In this document: in pieces, positions 11,523 through 21,832 of the stretch | Layout: every line of letters starts with the position of its first letter | How positions within the stretch are numbered: position 1 is the first letter of the stretch | NCBI GenBank assembly: GCA_016800925.1 | Contig: JABCPU010000036.1 | Span: forward strand, 62,001 to 126,000 | Reading direction: 5' to 3' | DNA length: 64,000 bases | Source: Suillus spraguei | Taxonomy: Eukaryota > Basidiomycota > Agaricomycetes > Boletales > Suillaceae | The notes under the pieces: model-generated | Database searches by the model: none | What the model was told of the DNA's origin: nothing | Seen by the model: only the letters and a program-made list of their open reading frames with translations | Translations under genes and position numbers: made by a program

Positions 11523-12731
11523 ATGACAGCCATACTGAGGGTAATTACATCTTCAATAACTTTTGATGTGTTCAGAAGGGAGAGCTTTTCAGCGTTGCAG
11601 GCCCTGTTCAATTCACTGGCACCCAAAGGACCAGATACGAGTTCATCTTCAAAGCTAACACCTTCGCAACTCAAACATCTTGCTAATAAGATCGACGAGA
11701 TACTTGGAGGCGCAATGGATGGTGAACACTTGCGACGGAATGAAAAGGGCGAAGTGCGTCTTCGAACTTTGTCCACTATGCGTATTGAGTTCCTGATTTA
11801 TATTCAAAGCTTCTAAACGACGAGGGTCTCCCGATCATAGACATCACTGAACCTGTTGCGGATATCAGTGATATTTATTCTCCAGCGGCTTCTTTTCATG
11901 AGCCAGATCTCATACCAGAATCATCTCTATCTGCTTTGGAGAGGGAACAGCGCCGCCGCACACGAGATCGCATTTTGGACATGCTTGAAGAAGAGGAACG
12001 ATCACAATTAGGAAGAGACGAAGAAGAAGAAAGGGAGAAGCGGACGGAGAATATACGTAAGCAGAAGGAGGAACGAAAGTTAAAATATGTCGTTGAAAGG
12101 GAGCCCTCGAAATCGGAATCTTCCAAACTGAAGACAGTCACTTTTGCTAATCCCAGGTCGCCGGATGAATCACTAAGTATGCAACACACGTCTTACACTT
12201 CGAGCAGTAACGATGACGACGAATCACATGAGGACCCGCTCGAAGAGCAACTTGATTGGGATTCCGCACAGCACCACCGAGAGGTGGCCCTGGAGTATTA
12301 TAAGAAGCGTCATGTCATTGGTGCGGAGGCTGCCCGAGCAATGACTTCGCACACACACGATGACGAAGAATGGGACCAAGGAGTCAGTGTTTCTTTTCTT
12401 GTTCAGCCCCGCAATTTCAACAAGTCGACTATAGGACATTGCCCCACAACAGCGCTCGAAACCTAGTTTGTCACGCTTCAAGGCTGAACGGATGGCTATG
12501 GCATATGACAAATCTACCTCTACCTCTACTTCACTTGGTCCATCAGTTATCCCGGCCTCTCGACAAAAATCGTTGCAAGAAGCTATCCGGTTGGGAAAAG
12601 TTGAAAACAACTGTCTTGTTGGCGGCGAGGAGGGGGACAGCGGGAGCGAGGATGAGGCCGTCCGGGAGGTCTTGGAGCTTCTGAAAAATGGTCGCATTCA
12701 TAATGCTGGTCCTGGCTGGCCTGGGAGCTAA
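11523..12731 (+). CDS. DUF3835/URI-prefoldin-like protein
   Basis: Three exons: 11523-11753, 11810-12382, 12435-12731, 366 residues. The first splice gives RRNEKGELLNDEGLPIIDI, the second DDEEWDQGDIAPQQRSKPS. The middle is a long charged coiled-coil-like stretch (LEREQRRRTRDRILDMLEEE and onward). The end, SKPSLSRFKAERM through LELLKNGRIHNAG, resembles the C-terminal DUF3835 segment of fungal URI/Bud27-type proteins, which act in RNA polymerase assembly and nutrient signalling. The N-terminal prefoldin-alpha helices expected of URI are not obvious. Either a 5' exon is missing from my model or this is a shortened family member. The ATG at 11523 is the first in frame; an upstream ATG at 11498 is in another frame. 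Confidence 0.55.
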
Positions 12732-13985
12732 TTGAGAAGGGGTTGAAAGAATAAATAATCGAAAATGTATTCGTATTTTTTGTAATAGGTCCAGGAGTGC
12801 CTGTACTAGGCTGTTCCCCGATTCTATGGAGTGGAGACGAGTAAGCTGTGTTCATGCCAATTTGTAGGTCGGCCAATGCAGTCATGTCCCAGTCTCATCC
12901 CATTCGCCTTAGCATGGACTACATCAATGTTGGTTTCCATGCTGCACTCCCGTTTGGAGTCAGTTAAAGGGTGCTGGTGCGTCTAGACTTCTATTATGCT
13001 CATTTAAACACTGAAAACAAGCCTCACCGCATATATATTTTCTATTCGCAATCTTGTACCGGTGCAGTTGATGCCATCACGACATATGCTATTGCCGCAT
13101 CCTCGGACACCTGTTTTGTCCGGCATCACCCCAAACTGACTATATGCTACATCCTCCCGTCCATCTTCCACCTTTTATGGTGACGTCCATTTACAGGGCT
13201 AAATCTATATCGCGTCTACCTCGCATAGACGTCCATTTAGACTCACTCACATACGCAGTCCAGCCCTTTCAGCTCTATGCGCTAAAGTACGTCTACTGCG
13301 CACAACCACTACATCACTCATCTTTAGTAATAATCACAGCCAATACCAGAAACGAAGACAACCCCTTCCCTTCCGATGCTGCCTTCGCACTCAAGGTCCA
13401 TTGACTCTACCTCGCGTAGGCTGCGTCACCGTTTCAGTCGCTGCCATGTCCCTTATCCCAGGAATTATGAACGAAACGTCGTACGTGCCCGTTTCCTTCC
13501 TTCCTTGATAGATATCGTCGACACCCTCCTAACGATAGGATCCGGGAACGGCATGTTGGTAGTTGAAGCTGTTAAATACTGGAAAGGCTGTGAAGTCGTG
13601 GATCAGTCCTGCGTTTACTACGGCTGGTGAGGAGTGCTAACAACTTCCAGGTTTCAATACCGTATCTCTGCACCCCGACCTTGCACAACACCTACGCCAA
13701 CGCCTTCATCGATCGTTCCCACTAGCCTCCCTCTGGCAATATATTCCATGTGGGTGAGTGTTGTCTAGTACCGCAGCGATATCGCTACAACCTCACCCAA
13801 CAATGGCAATACAACCGATACCTATTGATAGCCTCATTTTCGAGTGATAATTCGTATGTGTATCTAATAATTTGGCTAAGCATGCCATGTTAAAAGCGAT
13901 GACGTACGACTATGACGCGGCTTGCATGCTATTGGACACCGTAGATCCCTACAGTCAGGATGGATGGAACCCCACTAAACTTCCA

Positions 13986-14044
13986 CTCAGAACCAGTCAA
14001 GTGTGAGGTTCAGCGTCTTCTTTACAAACTTGACTGGTTCTGAG
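13986..14044. repeat. Perfect 17-bp inverted repeat (hairpin)
   Basis: Arm CTCAGAACCAGTCAAGT at 13986-14002 is repeated as its exact reverse complement at 14028-14044, with a 25-nt loop. It lies in otherwise featureless DNA. It could be a foldback remnant or a transcribed hairpin; nothing decides between these. Confidence 0.8.
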
Positions 14045-14568
14045 CTGCGAACTCCGATACATTATGTGGGTCAACTATGTAGTGTTCATCCGATGGTGAC
14101 AAGAGACACCTCAATATCCCTCGCCTTCCGTAGAGCACTTTGTAGTTCTGATAGAAATATATGACGAGTGCGCTCGACACATGAAATAAGGTACTGTAAC
14201 AATTAGGTGTTAAATTCAAGATACTTTTGTGCCTTCACTTACTGCGACGTCCTGTGCTGCAAGTAGACGAGGAAGATCATTTTCCAGCGGTTTTCGAACA
14301 ACTGAACCTGTGAGTTGCGAGAGCCGAGGAACTCGATGACTGCTTGATGCGGCTGTGTCCTGTCACTTGTGCTGTGGCCTTCGATGTCATGCCATGTGTG
14401 GACTGACAACGTACTACTGCTTCGCAGCATGTATGTCGACGATTTCCGTGCATAATGATGGTGGTTGCCGGTTGTTGTACTAGTATTCCACACTGGAACA
14501 TGAACGTAAGCCAGAGTGTAAAACACCATGTAGCCGCTTTTGTTTATTGTTGGAGAATCTAGAATCTT

Positions 14569-14592
14569 GTTCAAAGTAAGCAGCGATTTTCA
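14569..14592. repeat. 24-base segment shared with 52336-52359
   Basis: The 24 bases match those at 52336-52359 exactly, in the same orientation. In both places a TTTTGAATC(A/G)TCTC stretch follows about 20-25 bases later. This suggests a dispersed, decayed repeat family present in both islands. Confidence 0.6.
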
Positions 14593-14724
14593 AACGATTA
14601 TTAATTATAAATTTTGAATCATCTCATAATCACACGCAGAATCGCTCCATAATCGTTCACTCTGACTACCTACTAATATTGTACAACCACCCCAACATCT
14701 TACTACGAATATTATTTCTCTCAC

Positions 14725-16073
14725 ATGTCTCATTCACGAAACGCGAGTGACTTGAGCGACTTGAGCGCGGCCATCAGCGAACCTGAATCTGTCATTAGTT
14801 TCAACGAGGATGTGTATTTGGCCATGCAAAACGCTGTCGTATCCACTGCGACTTACGTGGGGCAGGCCCAACAAATTATAGAGCAGCTAGCGACGAGTCA
14901 ATACAGATGGATCACAACTCCACCAAGTGTGCACGACATGGACGCATCCAAGGTTCTGGACGCAATGTTGATGAACGCTCAAAGGACCGGTGGCGAAAGC
15001 TCCGAGCGTTATACCGCCTGTGCTATTTGCGCATGTCATGAGATCCACGAGCAAGTCAACCTCGCGAGGACTTGGTTCATGTATCTGTTATGGCCATGTA
15101 AGTCAGAACTTCGAGATGTCCACGGACACTAACATGATTTATTTGTTGATAGTCACAGCCGGAGCCCACCAACCATCAGACTTGGTTTCTGGTCAGGTCA
15201 CGCCGACTATTGATGACACCTATGGCAGCTTCGTAAGTGCCAGTCCGGAACGGAGTAGCAGATTCAGGACCGATGTATGTCTTACTAGTTAAAACGCAGC
15301 TTTGGCGTTAACTTCCAACAGGTTAATCGACGAGACGGTTATAGATGCGTTATTTCAGGTGTCTGGGATGGAGCACACAAACCCGCCGGTTTCAAGCAGG
15401 GTTGGGTAACCTTACAAGCAGCGCACATCCTAAAACGGGCTGTCGGGGCTTTCACCATGGACCGGGTAAGGATGTCTCTGCTAGGTTATCATTAATATCA
15501 ACCCTCAAGTTGGATTCTGCAGGCACATACCACAGCTGCAACGTGGAATATCATTCGGCATTACTCAGGAATGTCTGAAGAAACTATTCAAAACATGGAA
15601 AGGATTGTAGACGACCCTTCAAATGGCATGATGCTCCAACATGATATCCATGATATTTTTGACAAGCTCAAAGTATACCTCGAGCCGACGGAGGTAAGCC
15701 CGCAGTCTTGCATCCTCGTAATACCTCATGTTGATCAGCGCCTCAGCGAGAAAACGAGTACACAGTCAAGGATGTTGGGGGCGGGCCGTGGATACACCCT
15801 CTCGATCTCCTCGGTAAAACCATCACCTTCCGAAATCATGATAGCCCTACACGAGACCTACCATTACCTAACCCTCATTTTATTGCATTACACGCAGGCA
15901 TCTCCCGAATTTTACATATGAGTGGCGCGTCCGAGATATTCGCACAGATCTTGGACAAATATGATGGGGCAGCAGGAGGCAATATCGGAAGTCTCAAAAG
16001 CAATGGAAATCCGGTGCATCAACTGTCCTCAATGATGTCTGCGCTGTTTATAGGCGCTTCATTGATTACTTAG
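14725..16073 (+). CDS. HNH endonuclease-domain protein (basidiomycete type)
   Basis: Five exons: 14725-15097, 15153-15232, 15322-15465, 15523-15693, 15747-16073, giving 364 residues. The core reads VNRRDGYRCVISGVWDG, WVTLQAAHILKRAVG, then a W-N-I helix and DPSNGMMLQHDIHDIFDKL. These supply the AAHI His, the Asn and the H-x-x-x-F of the HNH_2-type nuclease fold often annotated in agaricomycete proteins of unknown role. The N-terminal 110 residues are acidic/Ser-rich then helical. The C-terminal part (GGGPWIHPLDL and on) is the usual tail. Such genes are numerous and lineage-specific in mushrooms; the biological target is unknown. The fifth exon uses the acceptor at 15746, which gives RENEYTVKD; the nearer AG at 15738 would break the frame. 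It sits at the edge of island A, beside broken duplicated genes. Confidence 0.8.
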
Positions 16074-16594
16074 TGTCTCGCAGTTACGTGAAGTTCGGTG
16101 CATTAATTGTATCAGTGTTAAGGCGTGCTCAATTCTTACGATGTGCCTTAAGCCAAACAACTGGTGAGACTCCATTTGGGCTGCCGAAACCAAGCTTACT
16201 CCGACTTATTAGCACATCGATGACGGACAGTTTGGCAATAGGCATAGCACCGCCAATCCTCCGCTACCTGCACTGCTCGTTGTATGATATCAGAACTTCG
16301 GTGGCACATCTTCCAGTTGGTTCATGATAGTGATACTGAATTCAACACTCTCGCGAAACCAGATACTCTTGATTCTTGTATTGACATACAAGTCATTTAC
16401 TGCACTGGAGCCGGGGCCTTTTGTAGCGAAACTTGCGTTGTTAATCAAATTTCTCCCACGAAGAGGGATAACCAAAAACCCGTAAGTTACAGTGTTACAG
16501 ATTCTGGTCTATCGATACGAAAATAGCTGTAATCAACATCTTACTCTGGTATTCAAATATTCAAGAGGGAAGAGGCGGTAGAGTCGGGTACAAT
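16074..16594. other. Spacer between HNH gene and HAM1-like duplication
   Basis: About 520 bases, no gene seen. The block homologous to 43297-45904 begins near 16595. Confidence 0.5.
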
Positions 16595-16650
16595 TGAGAA
16601 ACTGCGAGAATCAGTGTATATGGCTTGATAATCGAAAGACAAACTTTAAC

Positions 16651-19156
16651 TTACGCTTCGCTTTTCCATTCCTTCCCCTCCTTCGCCTTCTTTTCGTGTT
16701 TGGTCGTTCGATTGACCCATCCGGCTGGATGTCCTACTTGAACCATCAAATCGCGCCTATTGTGGACAACCTTGAAATGAGACTTGCTCTTCGACATTTT
16801 GATTGATGGAGATTCATCCTTGTGTTTGAATATGGTTAGCGGCAGAACTCAGAAAACCAGTCAACACCCACATCATGAAATGCCTCTGGGGTACTCGATT
16901 CCTCCTTCGTCTTTGTCTCCCCCATGCGATCCCTCACGGTGACAAGCTGTCTGTCGATAAATTCCAGACCAGTCCTGATTGCCTGTGCAACTACCTTCTC
17001 AATATGGATCTTCACTACAGGTGCCAGAAGGAACCTCATAACGTTATAGAATGTATCATACCGAGAGTCGTGAATACTAAACTTCAGCGAATGCACCATT
17101 GACGTGCACATCCTTGACTTTGAAGACGGAGTTGCGATCCCTGTCGGCAGAAACGAGGTGAATAGTCACTGCCATGCCTCGTCCATCGAGGATAACGTCG
17201 GCTATGCCCGAGTCGCATAATTCAAAGCCAGTCTTCTTGCGGAAATAGAAGGCAACGTCTCGCATGTTCGCCTGGATCTGTGCGAGTGTGATTGTGAAAT
17301 CGAAATCTTCACTGTTTGGAATGGCGACACCTAGGTTAAAATTCAAAAAATTACGTCCCTCTATAGTGATAGCATTGGGTAACAGGTTCCATCCTTGAAG
17401 AGTAAGGTTCTCAACCACAATGTCGAATGCGTCGTCGGTATACTCGACACGCGGGATGGGCAATGATTCAACCTCAAGTGCCAACCTTATTAGTCTCTTG
17501 CCCCAGCAGTTGAACTTTGACGTACCTGTTGCATTATCATAGGCAAAATGATGTTGGTTATATTGCTCCAGAGATCGACCTTGAACTTCAAACTACCTTC
17601 ACTATCAAATAGTAGGTCACGCATCAATCGAGTCCAGTCTTCGCCGAAACGTTTGTTCAAGGGATCTTCCCCCATCGCCGCAAACCATTGGCCAATGGCA
17701 TCGAAAAGGTTGTTGAAATGCTCTTTATACTTCTGGTCCCAGAAACGACGACCTGACTCGAGGATCTCGTTACCCTCACGGTTGCAATCATCTTCCAGCA
17801 CGAAGCCCGCTTCAAATAGAACCTAGAACATTATGAGCATGTTGTGTCGTGTCCATAAGTGGCACTTACCTTGTGAATGTACGTATTCAAATGATAAAAC
17901 CAGTTCCTAAACTCGTCATCGCAACGAGCAACATCGATGAGAGCATTGGAAGCGTCAAAAATACCATTCATGCTGCCACAGTTCGCGAAACGCTCGAGCA
18001 GGGTACGAAACTCAAACATGGCAGCATTAAGTGCCCTATCCTTCAGGAGGATTAGGATTAGTTGGAGTCGAAACATTTATACTGGTACACCACATACCTG
18101 CGTGATGGCACTGCTGCGTTCTTTGCCGTGACCAGTAACAATTTGATCATAGGAGCCATATTGCTCAACTTCGCCGAGGAGCCACCTGATGGCGTCTTTG
18201 TAATCGTTATGCTTTTGGCATTCGATTATGAACTTCTTGCCACGATAAATGAATTGATCGCAGCGCTCCCGTTTTTTCCCTTCAGTTTCTGAAGATGAAG
18301 TTTCGGGTCTAGCGCCTTCCACATTCCTTGAGAAGCGAATGAGCACATGACCTGGATCAGAAAGAACTACAAACCCAGCTTGAGATGTCATTGTCTTTGA
18401 TCTTATGAGCAGTACGTCCCCTTCCAACGATCTTCTTGCAGGTTTCTGCGAGCCATCCCCTGTGGTTACTGTGGCATCATCAGTGCGGGGGTGATGCTCA
18501 ACAACCGCGTCCGTGCCTCCTTTAGCAAGTATGTCTCGTCCAATGACCGATAACTCGGAAAGTAACTTACGAACTTCGGACTTGGTGAGGATCAGGAAAA
18601 GAATGGTGCGCAGATGGCGAATTGCTGGCAAAACATTACAGTGAGTACTTTTGCAATTAGCTAATGAGCGCACACGCACCAGTCTGGCCGTCTTAATCAG
18701 TTTTGGTGCGACTGAAGGGTGAGGCGCCGGGGTCCATCCTCGCATTGTCAAAAGGAATATCGCGAGTATTCCAGATAAAATTCTGCAAAATTTCATCGGC
18801 ATTTTTCTCAGTGACTATGAGACGTGCAGTTTCAATAATTTCGCAAGCATCCTGGGCAAGTTTTCGTCCGTCTGGAGATAGCTCGTTCTTATGCGATGGT
18901 AATGTCTTCAGCAAATACTGCAGTGTCTCGTCTATTTGATGATTGTCTGGCATGCTCCCTTGGCAAAATGCTTCAATCGTGCCACAGAAGTTGATCTGGT
19001 TGACGGACGATTGAGTAAATATCGTTACGACTATTTCAATAAAAAACTCACTTTCCCGGAGACATCAGCCTCCTTGGCAGCCTTGTCCGTTGGTGCGGCA
19101 ACAGAACCTGCCTTTCGGTGTTCTGAAATGTCTTTTGTTACTGGCGGGATAGACAT
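16651..19156 (-). pseudogene. HAM1-like (TULIP/BPI-fold) protein gene, copy 1, broken
   Basis: Minus strand. The model starts at 19156 (MSIPPVTKDISEHRKAG) with exon 1 19156-19052 and exon 2 from 18995 (GSMPDNHQIDETLQYLL, NFIWNTRDIPFDN). A long middle exon follows (HLRTILFLILTKSEVRKLL to DYKDAIRWLLGEVEQYG), then DRALNAAMFEFRTLLERF, FGEDWTRLMRDLLFDSEGSL, LPIPRVEYTDDAFDIVVENL, FKVKDVHV and the tail GHPAGWVNRTT to EGKEWKSEA near 16651. This is the order of fungal HAM1-like proteins, predicted lipid-binding relatives of BPI; HAM1 was linked to hyphal fusion. Two lesions are visible: an in-frame TAA at 18693-18695 just before DGQTAIRHLRT, and an extra base at 17098 that shifts the frame relative to copy 2. 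The join before LPIPRVEY could not be resolved. A related block occurs at 43297-45904. Confidence 0.75.
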
Positions 19157-19282
19157 AGTAAAGTAAAGAGGGTTTCTTGCAGTCCCCGCTTGCGTTTTCA
19201 ACTGGTTAGGACCGCAAGATGTCTCTATCATCTTTCGAGGTTTGGGATCTATCGGAGAATCCCACATTCGTAGGGAATGCGG

Positions 19283-20132
19283 TTAGAACACATTGTAAGG
19301 GTATGGAGATGGGTGCTTCTCCAAAACTGTCCAATCTCCAGCAGCCAATCGTTCAAGATCTGGAGCTAGGCACATCCGGAAAGAATTAGTCTTCTGTGAA
19401 ATCGAATGGATGCAGATACCTACAAGACCATATATAGGCATAAGAGAAGGTGGAAACTCTATCTGAAAATACTATAGCGCGTAATTTGCGGTATAGCAAT
19501 TTCTTGCGGCACACTGGCAAGCCTGAGAAGTTGGGCTCAAACTCAAGCCAACCATTCCATTGGGAGAGGAAATTCTCCAATGACCGTGGAGAACCACGAG
19601 CTTCAGGCCTCACATTAATCTCCTCTGAAGCAAATGCAATCTTGATCACGGCAACAAGTCCGCGTATCAAGCAGACCCGCACGAAGACAGTAAGACTGCA
19701 GAGATGATGTGATTGGCAACAGCAATCGGTGGGCTAGAGATGAACGTGCTTACAGTGTCGCGCTAGCAGACTCTTTCATCCAATTTTCAATCAGACGTTT
19801 CTGAATATAAATGTGTTTCCGAGTGTCCTTTGGACCTTTGCTACCGTGGCAGCCTGAATATGTGCGCACATCAACAAATGTTGAGCGCATCGCAGGAGAG
19901 TCACTGCCAGAAACTGTGGGGCAGGTATTTTGCAGATATTGAATGATATCCTCAGCCCTTTGCTTCACTGCAATTTCGTCAGGGTGTTCCTCGCCATGTG
20001 ATGCAAGATAGGAAGGTAAAGGATGGCATTTTGAATAGTCTCCCTCACAAGGTGATAGAACGGGTTATCAGCAGGTAATTGCCCTTGATAACGACTCTCT
20101 AGGAAGACACACAGTGTGTATGAAATAGTCAT
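19283..20132 (-). pseudogene. Orphan duplicated gene, copy B (unrecognised family)
   Basis: Minus strand, start 20132 (MTISYTLCVFLESRYQGQL), end TAA at 19283-19285 after LAAGDWTVLEKHPSPYP. Two introns can be placed: one after ASATL with acceptor before LLTVFVRVCLIRG, and one with donor GTAGGT after AYIWS. Conserved blocks shared with copy A: CVFLESR, QNTCPTVSGSDSPAM, TFVDVR, FLSQWNGWLEFE and YRKLR. Between the first block (frame 1) and ASHGEEHPDEIAVKQRAED (frame 2) the frame changes near 20020-20030 with no intron signal. Copy A changes frame at the same point. Third-position differences between the copies are mostly synonymous on both sides, so both frames have been under protein-level constraint. 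I do not recognise the family and assign no function. Confidence 0.45.
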
Positions 20133-20959
20133 GATAAGTTAGATCGGAAGAGAAGCGAAACTCAATCACCCCCTAAGCAACGTCCGTGGTCGACTCAGCC
20201 TAATGGCTAAGGGATTTCCTTTTTGGTCACACGCGCTACTCCGAATCATAACAGATAATATGGCTGCCGCGAACTTGAAGGACTGCGAGGCTTTGCGTAG
20301 TTCTAAGCCTGACGATGACGACGCGGCTTGCACGCCTTTCGACTATTGCCAAGACACCGGATTCTTATATATAGCCAGACGCAGACCTACTCGAATCCCA
20401 TACGCTCGTCCACCTGTCACAGGCTACAGCTACAGCCAGGATGGATGTTGTTTCAATTTTTGTGGTAACTATTTCAGTCAACGGCACGCGAAGGAATTTG
20501 AACCGATCAAGCCAATGATTCGTTGCGTTCATGTGGTCACCTATCAGTGCAAGATCAAAAGTAAGAAATTTCAGATCTGATCCGCTGGCGGGTTTTCACT
20601 GGGAGTCAAGCTCCAAGACTGATATGACCTGGTAGGATGTTCCTCGTAACTTTTTGATCGTACGCCTCTTGGTAAAACCGGACCTCGACGTAATCGACTC
20701 GGAATCAAACACTGGCATGGACTGCAACTTTGTGACGAGAGATCGATTCAATATGAACATACAATAACTCGGAGAACTCGAACCCTATTAATACTCTTCC
20801 GTTTGTGACGCCCTGTAAATCCATCCACTAATGCTAGTAAGTGTTCTGCATTCATCTGATTTCCACGGCATCGTCTCTATTTTTGTAGGTTAAAAACCTT
20901 CAATTGGTGGGGAATCCCACATTCATAGGCAGTATGGCTGAAACGGATTGTAGGGCATA
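20133..20959. other. Spacer between orphan copies
   Basis: Contains a 125-codon plus-strand open frame at 20203-20580 (Cys-containing, no recognised domain, no intron needed) that I regard as doubtful. Nothing else is supported. Confidence 0.35.
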
Positions 20960-21832
20960 GAACACACTGACGGAATGGCTGTCCAATCTCCAGCAGCCAT
21001 TAGTTCAAGTTTGGCTAAAATAGTCCAACAGTCATGTCAATACCTTTTATGCAAATTTCCACACATACTTTCTGATAATGATATCCGGACGTGACCGTAA
21101 GACAATGCTGAAATGTCTGAAAACACTATCGAGCGCAATTTGCGGTATGGCAATCTCTCGCGGCGATGAATAGACTTGCCAGCCTCAAACTCAAGCCAGC
21201 CATTCCATTGCGAGAGGAAATTGGCCAGCGAGAATGGAGAATCATGAGCCTGATACTTCACATCAATGTCCTGTGAAGTGAATGCAAGTTTGACCGCAGC
21301 GATGAGCCCACGTATCAAGCAAAGCTTCATGAAGACAGTAAGAAGCCTACAAAAATGGCATATTTAGCAACAAAACAACAATCTAAAGGTGAAAATACTT
21401 ACAAAAATGGTTGATGAGAAGAATGGTACTTCCCAATGTTGTCAGTGGTTGAAGCTTTCACCCAGTCGTCAACCAAGTGTTCCTGGATATAAACATGTTT
21501 TCGGGCAAGCTTCCTGCTCTTTGGATCTTTACCACCTTGACAGGTCGGGTATGCACGTACATCAACAAATGTTGAATTCATTGCAGGGGAGTCACTGCCA
21601 GAAACCGTGGGGCAGGTATTTTGCAGATATCGAGTGATCTCCCAAGACCTTTGCTTCTCTACAACTTCGCTGAGATTTCGAGAGTGCCCCTCACCATGTA
21701 ATGTAAAATGGTCGGGCAATGTATGACATTCTCAATAGTCTCCTTGACAAGGCGATAGAAACAATGATCAGGAGATAGTCTTCCTTGCTCGCGACTCTCG
21801 AGGAAGACACATAGCGGATATGAGATAGTCAT
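20960..21832 (-). pseudogene. Orphan duplicated gene, copy A (unrecognised family)
   Basis: Minus strand, start 21832 (MTISYPLCVFLESREQGRL); the frame is open further upstream to 21949, so the start is uncertain. The second block (SWEITRYLQNTCPTVSGSDS to KHVYIQEHLVDDWVKAS) is in a different frame from the first, as in copy B. A GTAAGT...TTGTAG intron joins it to LLTVFMKLCLIRGLIAAVKL and FLSQWNGWLEFEAGKS. The 3' exon (LELMAAGDWTAIPSV) needs one more base to stay in frame with copy B, so this copy looks more decayed. The pair is a tandem duplication with about 830 bases between copies. Function unknown. Confidence 0.4.

Larger units (their letters stand above)
12732..14724. other. Gene-poor region, start of island A
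   Basis: Almost 2 kb without a supported gene. Short open frames on both strands show no domain. Seen here: a loosely repeated GACGTCCATTTA motif around 13180-13245, a perfect 17-bp inverted repeat (13986-14044), and a 24-base segment (14569-14592) that recurs identically at 52336-52359. Confidence 0.55.

Noticed and set aside
13896..13970. Short similarity to 20310-20450 (GACGCGGCTTGCA and CAGGATGGATG)
   Set aside because: Two short matches with different spacing; could be chance.
20203..20580. 125-codon Cys-containing plus-strand ORF
   Set aside because: No domain or relative recognised, sits between two pseudogene-like copies; kept only as a note.
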